A stretch of 64,000 bases of DNA from Methanoregula sp. UBA154 (GTDB taxonomy: Archaea > Halobacteriota > Methanomicrobia > Methanomicrobiales > Methanospirillaceae): positions 62,001-126,000 of the forward strand of contig DAPW01000032.1 in the NCBI GenBank assembly GCA_002502245.1, written 5' to 3'. The notes under the pieces were generated by a model. It searched no databases, was not told the origin of the DNA, and saw nothing but the letters and a program-made list of their open reading frames with translations. This document shows positions 59,493 to 64,000 of this stretch, in pieces. Within the stretch, counting starts at the first letter, position 1, and every line of letters begins with the position of its first letter. The position numbers and the translations under genes were made by a program.

Positions 59493-60760
59493 AGGGTGTT
59501 GAGGCTGTCGCTGATGCGCTGCTCCGGTATACTGATCGGCAGTATACCATCCCGGGATTCCCGATCACGGATCTTGGTGAACTCACCGGTGCAGAACTGG
59601 TAATCAATGAGAAGACAGCGCTTGAATATGCGCTCGGGGACTCTCTCTCCGGGAAACGGGCTGCAGTTATCGTCAAGAACGTTGGTGTAAATGCCTGCGC
59701 GGATCCGCTCCTCCATGCAACCGTGCAGGGACTTATCAGTGGCGTGGTGCTGGTTGCCGGAGACGACCCGGATGCAAAAGGGTCGCAGACTGCACAGGAC
59801 TCCCGGTATTATGGGGAGCTTGCAGCGCTGCCGGTCATAGAACCGGATCCAACCAGATGCTATGCGGGGATTGAGGCAGCACTGGAAGCGTCTGAACAAT
59901 TCTCCCGTGTTTCGATGGTCCGCCTGACACCGGACGTGCTGGCCGCTGATGCATCCACAAATCCCGTACCCCGGAAAGACGGGAAAGGCCGGCTCTCCAA
60001 ACGGACATGGACGATGAACGGGCGGGTGACCGCCGCAGAGGAGTTGTATCGGGAAATGTTTTCCTGGTCGGCAGCATCCCCCCTGAACCACTGGGACGGC
60101 GAGCCTGCCGGTGCCGGGCCTGCCTCTGGAAAGACCCGGATTGTGACCGTGCATCCCCCGCCGGAACAGGTTGCGGGGATCCGGGAGGTACGGGAGTCCG
60201 GCAGGACTTTTGTCCGCGATCATCGCGGTGTCCGGCCTCCGCTGCCGCAGAGACCCCCCCAGACAATGAAGGACCGGGGTTTCTCCCGCACGTTCTGCAA
60301 ATGCTGCCCGTTTCTTCCGATGATGAACATCCTGAAGGGCCGGAAGATGCCCGTGATCTGCGATGCCGGCTGTTCGATACTGGGCATGAACCGCCCGTTC
60401 GATCTCGGAATAGCGACCTACGGGATGGGGGCGAGTATCGCTGTTGCCGCACGGAGCGCCGGAATCGCGCTGATCGGAGATTATGCCCTGCTCCATTCGG
60501 GCCTGAACGCTCTCATCGATGTGTACGAGAAGCGGCTCCCACTTCTGTGTATCGTCATGAAGAATGACTGTACAGCGCTGACCGGCAGGCAGCCTGCTTC
60601 CGATCCTCTCCCCTACCTTGGATGGGCGAAGCCGGTGGTCTGCAAGTCAGACGATGGATGGACGCTGGAACGCGAGCTCGCGGTAACGGACAGGCCGCGA
60701 ACGGTCGTAGTCGAAGGGGTTTGTCCGGAGGGAAGCAGCCATGAAACCATTGCATATTGA
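59489..60760 (+). CDS. IorA-like thiamine pyrophosphate enzyme lacking the ferredoxin domain
   Basis: Encodes 423 residues. The N-terminal pyrimidine-binding domain (YTIPGFPITDL, INEKTALEYALG, VKNVGVNACADPL, GDDPDAKGSQTAQDSRYYGELAALPVIEP) and the C-terminal TPP domain (ICDAGCSILG, YGMGASIAVAA, GDYALLHSGLNALI, NDCTALTGRQP) match indolepyruvate ferredoxin oxidoreductase alpha. IorA is about 600 residues with two C-terminal [4Fe-4S] clusters; these are missing. A CKCCPF motif lies in the middle. A role as 2-oxoacid decarboxylase or oxidoreductase in coenzyme B synthesis is inferred from its place 4 bases after the radical SAM gene and overlapping aksA. Confidence 0.85.
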   Translation: MKGVEAVADALLRYTDRQYTIPGFPITDLGELTGAELVINEKTALEYALGDSLSGKRAAVIVKNVGVNACADPLLHATVQGLISGVVLVAGDDPDAKGSQTAQDSRYYGELAALPVIEPDPTRCYAGIEAALEASEQFSRVSMVRLTPDVLAADASTNPVPRKDGKGRLSKRTWTMNGRVTAAEELYREMFSWSAASPLNHWDGEPAGAGPASGKTRIVTVHPPPEQVAGIREVRESGRTFVRDHRGVRPPLPQRPPQTMKDRGFSRTFCKCCPFLPMMNILKGRKMPVICDAGCSILGMNRPFDLGIATYGMGASIAVAARSAGIALIGDYALLHSGLNALIDVYEKRLPLLCIVMKNDCTALTGRQPASDPLPYLGWAKPVVCKSDDGWTLERELAVTDRPRTVVVEGVCPEGSSHETIAY

Positions 60761-61868
60761 GATCTGTGATGTGACCTTAAGGGACGGGGAGCAGACACCG
60801 GGCGTCTCCTTCTCCTGCCAGGAGAAGGTCGGGATCGCCACCATGCTCGACACGATCGGGATCGAGGTCATCGAGGCCGGGTTCCCGGCAGTATCGGCCA
60901 ATGAGAAAGAGTGCGTCAAGACGATCGCAAACCTCGGCCTTGATGCCCGGATCTGCGGATTCTCCCGTGCCCGGGAGGGGGATATCCAGACCGCCATTGA
61001 CTGTGATGTCGATATGGTAAGTATCTTCATTCCCACCTCCGAGCTGCATGTGCGGGTCAAATTCAGGAAACCCCGCGAGCAGGTGCTCGAGGATTCCTTA
61101 ACGATGATCGATTATGCCCGGGACCATGGGGTGCAGGTCCGGTTTGCAGCCGAGGATGCATCCCGGACGGATCTCCCGTTTCTCAAGGAAGTCTACCGCC
61201 GTGCAGCAGAACACGGGGCCGTCCTGCTCAGTTTTGCCGATACCGTGGGCTGCCTTATTCCCTCCGAGATGCAGCAGATCATGACCGAACTCGTCTCGTC
61301 CATTGACCGCCCGTTCTGCGCACACTGTCACAATGATATGGGATGTGCAGTAGCCAATACCATCACCGCTGCCGAGGCCGGCGCTTTCCAGCTCCACACC
61401 ACGATCAATGGTATCGGGGAACGGGCAGGGAATGCGTCGTTAGAGGAACTTCTCGTAGCCCTGCGGATGAAGAAAGGAATTGACCGGTATGACCTCTCTC
61501 ACCTGACTGAACTCTCGCACATGGTTGAGAAGTATTCCGGTATCACCCTCCCGCGGAACAAGCCGGTGACCGGCGAACTCGCGTTCTCGCATGAGAGCGG
61601 GATCCATATAGCGGCCATCCTTGATGATCCCGCGACGTACGAGTATTTCTCTCCGGACCTTGTCGGGAGCGAACGGCACTTCATCCTCGGAAAGCATACA
61701 GGTAAGAAGGCGCTCGAGTATGTTGTGGCATCCATGGGATGCGAACTCTCGGAAAAACAGGTCTGCACCGTCCTTGACCTTGTCAAGGATCATTCCGAAC
61801 ACAAGTGCAATATCACGCCGGAAGTATTGCGGAAACTGATCCGCAGGGTAAAGGGGTCCCCCCCATGA
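60741..61868 (+). CDS. aksA: Homocitrate synthase-type enzyme of coenzyme B synthesis (AksA)
   Basis: Encodes 375 residues of the LeuA/NifV/AksA family. The metal and substrate site DVTLRDGEQTPGVSF, ERAGNASLEELLVAL and CAHCHNDMG (His pair) are present. It condenses acetyl-CoA with 2-oxoglutarate and longer 2-oxoacids to lengthen the coenzyme B side chain to 2-oxosuberate. Adjacent aconitase-type subunits support AksA over isopropylmalate synthase. It lacks the C-terminal LeuA regulatory domain, as expected for AksA or NifV. Confidence 0.9.
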   Translation: MKPLHIEICDVTLRDGEQTPGVSFSCQEKVGIATMLDTIGIEVIEAGFPAVSANEKECVKTIANLGLDARICGFSRAREGDIQTAIDCDVDMVSIFIPTSELHVRVKFRKPREQVLEDSLTMIDYARDHGVQVRFAAEDASRTDLPFLKEVYRRAAEHGAVLLSFADTVGCLIPSEMQQIMTELVSSIDRPFCAHCHNDMGCAVANTITAAEAGAFQLHTTINGIGERAGNASLEELLVALRMKKGIDRYDLSHLTELSHMVEKYSGITLPRNKPVTGELAFSHESGIHIAAILDDPATYEYFSPDLVGSERHFILGKHTGKKALEYVVASMGCELSEKQVCTVLDLVKDHSEHKCNITPEVLRKLIRRVKGSPP

Positions 61869-63076
61869 GCACGCTCTCTGAACGGATTCTCGGAGCGTCC
61901 GCCGGGGAATATGTTGACCGGAAGGTTGACCGGGCCTATGTCCATGACGGAACCGGCGTGCTGACGCTTGAGACCTGGAAGCAGATGGGGGCGGAACGGC
62001 TTTGCGATCTCCCGCAGCTCTACGTCCTTTTCGACCACATCGTACCCGCGAATAATTCGACAACAGCCACGCTCCAGCACGAACTCCGGGAGTTTGCCTG
62101 CGGGTCTTTCTTACACTTCTCCGATATCGGCAGCGGGATCTGCCACCAGCTGATGAGTGAAGGGATCGTTCTTCCCGGCGAGGTTGTTGTGGGAGCCGAC
62201 TCACACAGCTGTACGCCCGGAGCGTTCGGGGCGTTTGCCACGGGCGTAGGCGCAACCGATATGGCCGCCATCTGGCTTACCGGTGAGACCTGGTTCCGGG
62301 TGCCGGATACCATCGGGATTCATCTCTCCGGGTCGCTGCAGGGAGGGGCGGAGGCAAAGGACCTCGCACTCACCTATGTGAGCAGGCTTGGGATGGACGG
62401 GGGCACCTACTGCGCTCTTGAGTTTATCGGGGAGAGTACACAGAGCTTCGGGATGGATGAAAGGCTTACCCTCTGCAACCTGTCGGTAGAAACGGGCGCA
62501 AAGACCGGGATGTTCTATGCCGACGACGTAACAGTTCGGTATCTTGCAGCAGCCGGGCAAAAAGCCGGACACCAGGTACCGGAACCCTGCACCTACAGCC
62601 GGGAACTGGAATTTGAGCTCGCCGATATCGTACCGATGGTCGCGGTCTCCCCCCGGGTGGACACCGTAAAACCCGTGCGGGATCTTGCGGGGCTGTCCCT
62701 TGACCAGGTCTTTATCGGGACCTGCACAAACGGGCGGTATTCAGACCTTGCACGGCTTGCGAAGATCGTGAAGGGCAGAAAAGTTGCGGTGAGGACGATC
62801 GTTGTCCCGGCATCCCGGGCTGTTCTTGCAGAAGCAATCCGCACCGGCATACTCTCGGATATCGTAGAGGCGGGATGTACAATCGGAACACCGGGCTGCG
62901 GTCCCTGCCTTGGTGCCCACATGGGCGTACTTGGTGAAGGCGAGGTCTGCCTCTCGACTGCCAACCGGAATTTCAAAAACCGGATGGGCGTTGGAGGGGA
63001 GATCTACCTCTCATCGGTTGCGACAGCCGCGGTAAGCGCCCTGACGGGGGAAATCACTGAGCCGGAGGGAGACTGA
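61865..63076 (+). CDS. aksD: Homoaconitase large subunit (AksD)
   Basis: Encodes 403 residues from ATG 61865, which overlaps the aksA stop. The catalytic [4Fe-4S] cysteines lie in GTCTNGRYSD and GCGPCLGAH. The family is the archaeal homoaconitase/isopropylmalate isomerase group. It hydrates and dehydrates (R)-homocitrate and its homologues during side-chain extension. Confidence 0.9.
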   Translation: MSTLSERILGASAGEYVDRKVDRAYVHDGTGVLTLETWKQMGAERLCDLPQLYVLFDHIVPANNSTTATLQHELREFACGSFLHFSDIGSGICHQLMSEGIVLPGEVVVGADSHSCTPGAFGAFATGVGATDMAAIWLTGETWFRVPDTIGIHLSGSLQGGAEAKDLALTYVSRLGMDGGTYCALEFIGESTQSFGMDERLTLCNLSVETGAKTGMFYADDVTVRYLAAAGQKAGHQVPEPCTYSRELEFELADIVPMVAVSPRVDTVKPVRDLAGLSLDQVFIGTCTNGRYSDLARLAKIVKGRKVAVRTIVVPASRAVLAEAIRTGILSDIVEAGCTIGTPGCGPCLGAHMGVLGEGEVCLSTANRNFKNRMGVGGEIYLSSVATAAVSALTGEITEPEGD

Positions 63077-63078
63077 AC

Positions 63079-63549
63079 ATGCAGGGTGCTGGTCATGCGG
63101 TCTGTCTGGGGCCGGATATCGATACCGACCAGGTCATTGCAGGGCGGTACCTCCGGACCAAGGACCACAGCATCTGGGTCTCCCATGTCTTTGAAGATCT
63201 GGATCCTGCCCTTGCCGGACGTCTGAAAGGAGCGGTTATTGTTGCTGGTAAGAACTTCGGCTGCGGATCATCACGGGAACAGGCTGCTATCGCGCTCAGG
63301 GAATCCGGGGTTGCAGCAGTTATCGCACCCGGTTTTGCCCGGATCTTCTTCCGGAATGCAATCAATGTCGGGCTCCCCGCCATTGAAAGCAACCTCGCCT
63401 GCATTGAGGGAGAGCACGTGCGATTCGATCTTGCCGCCGGCTGGGTTGAGGCCGGGGGCAGCCGGTATCCGATCAGACCGCTCTCTCCCCGGATGCGGGA
63501 GATCCTCGCGGCGGGGGGGCTTGTCAGTTACTGGAGGTCACACCAATGA
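63079..63549 (+). CDS. aksE: Homoaconitase small subunit (AksE)
   Basis: Encodes 156 residues. The substrate loop reads YLRT, the form associated with homoaconitase rather than isopropylmalate isomerase in methanogens (YLVY in the latter). GKNFGCGSSREQAA is the swivelling-domain signature. It forms the active enzyme with AksD, starts 2 bases after it, and overlaps the following gene by 4 bases. Confidence 0.9.
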   Translation: MQGAGHAVCLGPDIDTDQVIAGRYLRTKDHSIWVSHVFEDLDPALAGRLKGAVIVAGKNFGCGSSREQAAIALRESGVAAVIAPGFARIFFRNAINVGLPAIESNLACIEGEHVRFDLAAGWVEAGGSRYPIRPLSPRMREILAAGGLVSYWRSHQ

Positions 63550-64000
63550 TTTTTCCCGAGCACTGCAAATACGTTGGGCATGCTTCCACGAAGCCCTGCG
63601 ATGACAAGGTCTATTTCCTGAGCCGGTGGCTCCTGCGGGACACGTCCGGGGGGCATGAGGTGCTGGAGGTAACGCTTGACCAGAATGAAAAAGGCATGAT
63701 GCGGACTATCCTTTCGTCCCGGGTGCTTGCACGGGAGAAGGAAGTGTACCGCTACCCGGAGAAGGTGAACCTCCATAACCGCACGCGGCTTGTGGAACTG
63801 GCGCTTGACACGGGATACCGGTGCACGCTCTTTACCGGGCATGATGAACACCAGACCTTCGTCCTTGAACCGGACCTCTCGGGATTTTTGAAGATCCATG
63901 TCTATGATGTCAGCCCCCCGCGGCCCAGCCTCTCGTCCGGTATTCGCGAACTCGAGGCTGCCGGGCTCTTCGGGGACCTGTCTGTACAGTTCTGCCATCA
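63546..64000 (+). CDS. Hypothetical protein of methanogens, 3' end outside window
   Basis: ATG 63546 overlaps the aksE stop, and the frame is open to the end of the window (151 residues visible). It begins MIFPEHCKYVGHASTKPCDD and contains FLSRWLLRDTSGGHEVLEVTLDQNEKG. No domain is recognised. Operon position suggests a role with the coenzyme B genes; aksF (the dehydrogenase) would be expected near but this is not it. Confidence 0.6.
   Translation, partial: MIFPEHCKYVGHASTKPCDDKVYFLSRWLLRDTSGGHEVLEVTLDQNEKGMMRTILSSRVLAREKEVYRYPEKVNLHNRTRLVELALDTGYRCTLFTGHDEHQTFVLEPDLSGFLKIHVYDVSPPRPSLSSGIRELEAAGLFGDLSVQFCH

Noticed and set aside
59159..60496. A 445-residue minus-strand frame opposite the radical SAM and IorA-like genes
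   Set aside because: Antisense shadow of two genes with clear motifs; no ribosome binding site.
1..64000. tRNA, rRNA or insertion sequence
   Set aside because: Scanning the intergenic stretches by eye showed no cloverleaf with a GGTTCRA arm, no rRNA-like sequence and no transposase.

Overview
The window comes from a hydrogenotrophic, cytochrome-free methanogen of the Euryarchaeota, most likely order Methanomicrobiales (Methanoregula/Methanosphaerula-like). It carries complete mtr and mcr operons, an HdrABC-MvhD-polyferredoxin operon of the soluble type, ftr, atwA, coenzyme B biosynthesis genes, archaeal-type ribosomal proteins, and bacterial-type ruvCAB. The genus is inference.

Layout. 1-13936 (+): the archaeal S10/spc ribosomal superoperon, from the end of uL3 to uL15, then secY, adkA, an EMC3/DUF106 membrane protein and cmk. 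14037-18383: accessory genes (GNAT, DUF2156, MarC, a double rubredoxin with a basic tail, a surface protein). 18939-24560 (-): mtr operon in the order E-D-C-B-A-F-(A'G fusion)-H. 24867-33135: a mixed region with a phosphoesterase, ruvCAB, acylphosphatase, a frameshifted VOC gene, a B12-binding protein, a peptide-modifying-type radical SAM enzyme and a membrane protein. 33256-33403 (+): a compact unit encoding a 29-residue Cys-containing peptide. 33960-42280 (mostly -): four short operons of MCR-activation and iron-sulfur type genes (atwA, Mrp, two ferredoxin-containing MinD ATPases, NifX/NifB-like proteins, DUF5320-like peptides, DUF134), each preceded by the same TATA-plus-palindrome promoter. 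42352-43774 (+): an MBL-fold enzyme and a DUF2124-like protein. 43775-44595: G-rich direct repeats. 44596-49495 (-): mcrBDCGA. 49981-55261 (-): polyferredoxin-hdrC-hdrB-hdrA-mvhD. 55730-64000 (+): ftr, two tandem methanogenesis-marker-11-like genes, a radical SAM enzyme, an IorA-like TPP enzyme, aksA, aksD, aksE and one partial gene.

The metabolic genes fit together. Ftr carries the C1 group to H4MPT, Mtr moves the methyl group to coenzyme M, Mcr makes methane, and Hdr/MvhD recycles the heterodisulfide. AtwA is the known ATP-dependent MCR activation component, and the aks genes build the coenzyme B side chain.

Most notable: (1) mtrG is present only as a fusion to a second MtrA corrinoid domain that is identical over 175 residues to the normal MtrA; (2) a near-identical 16-bp CATATG-centred element sits 24-35 bp before the first gene of four neighbouring operons, one of them containing atwA; (3) a TPP enzyme of the IorA type without its ferredoxin domain lies directly upstream of the coenzyme B genes; (4) a 29-residue Cys peptide has its own TATA box, ribosome binding site and T8 terminator near a SPASM radical SAM gene; (5) Lys/Ala/Pro-rich tails occur on three unrelated proteins.
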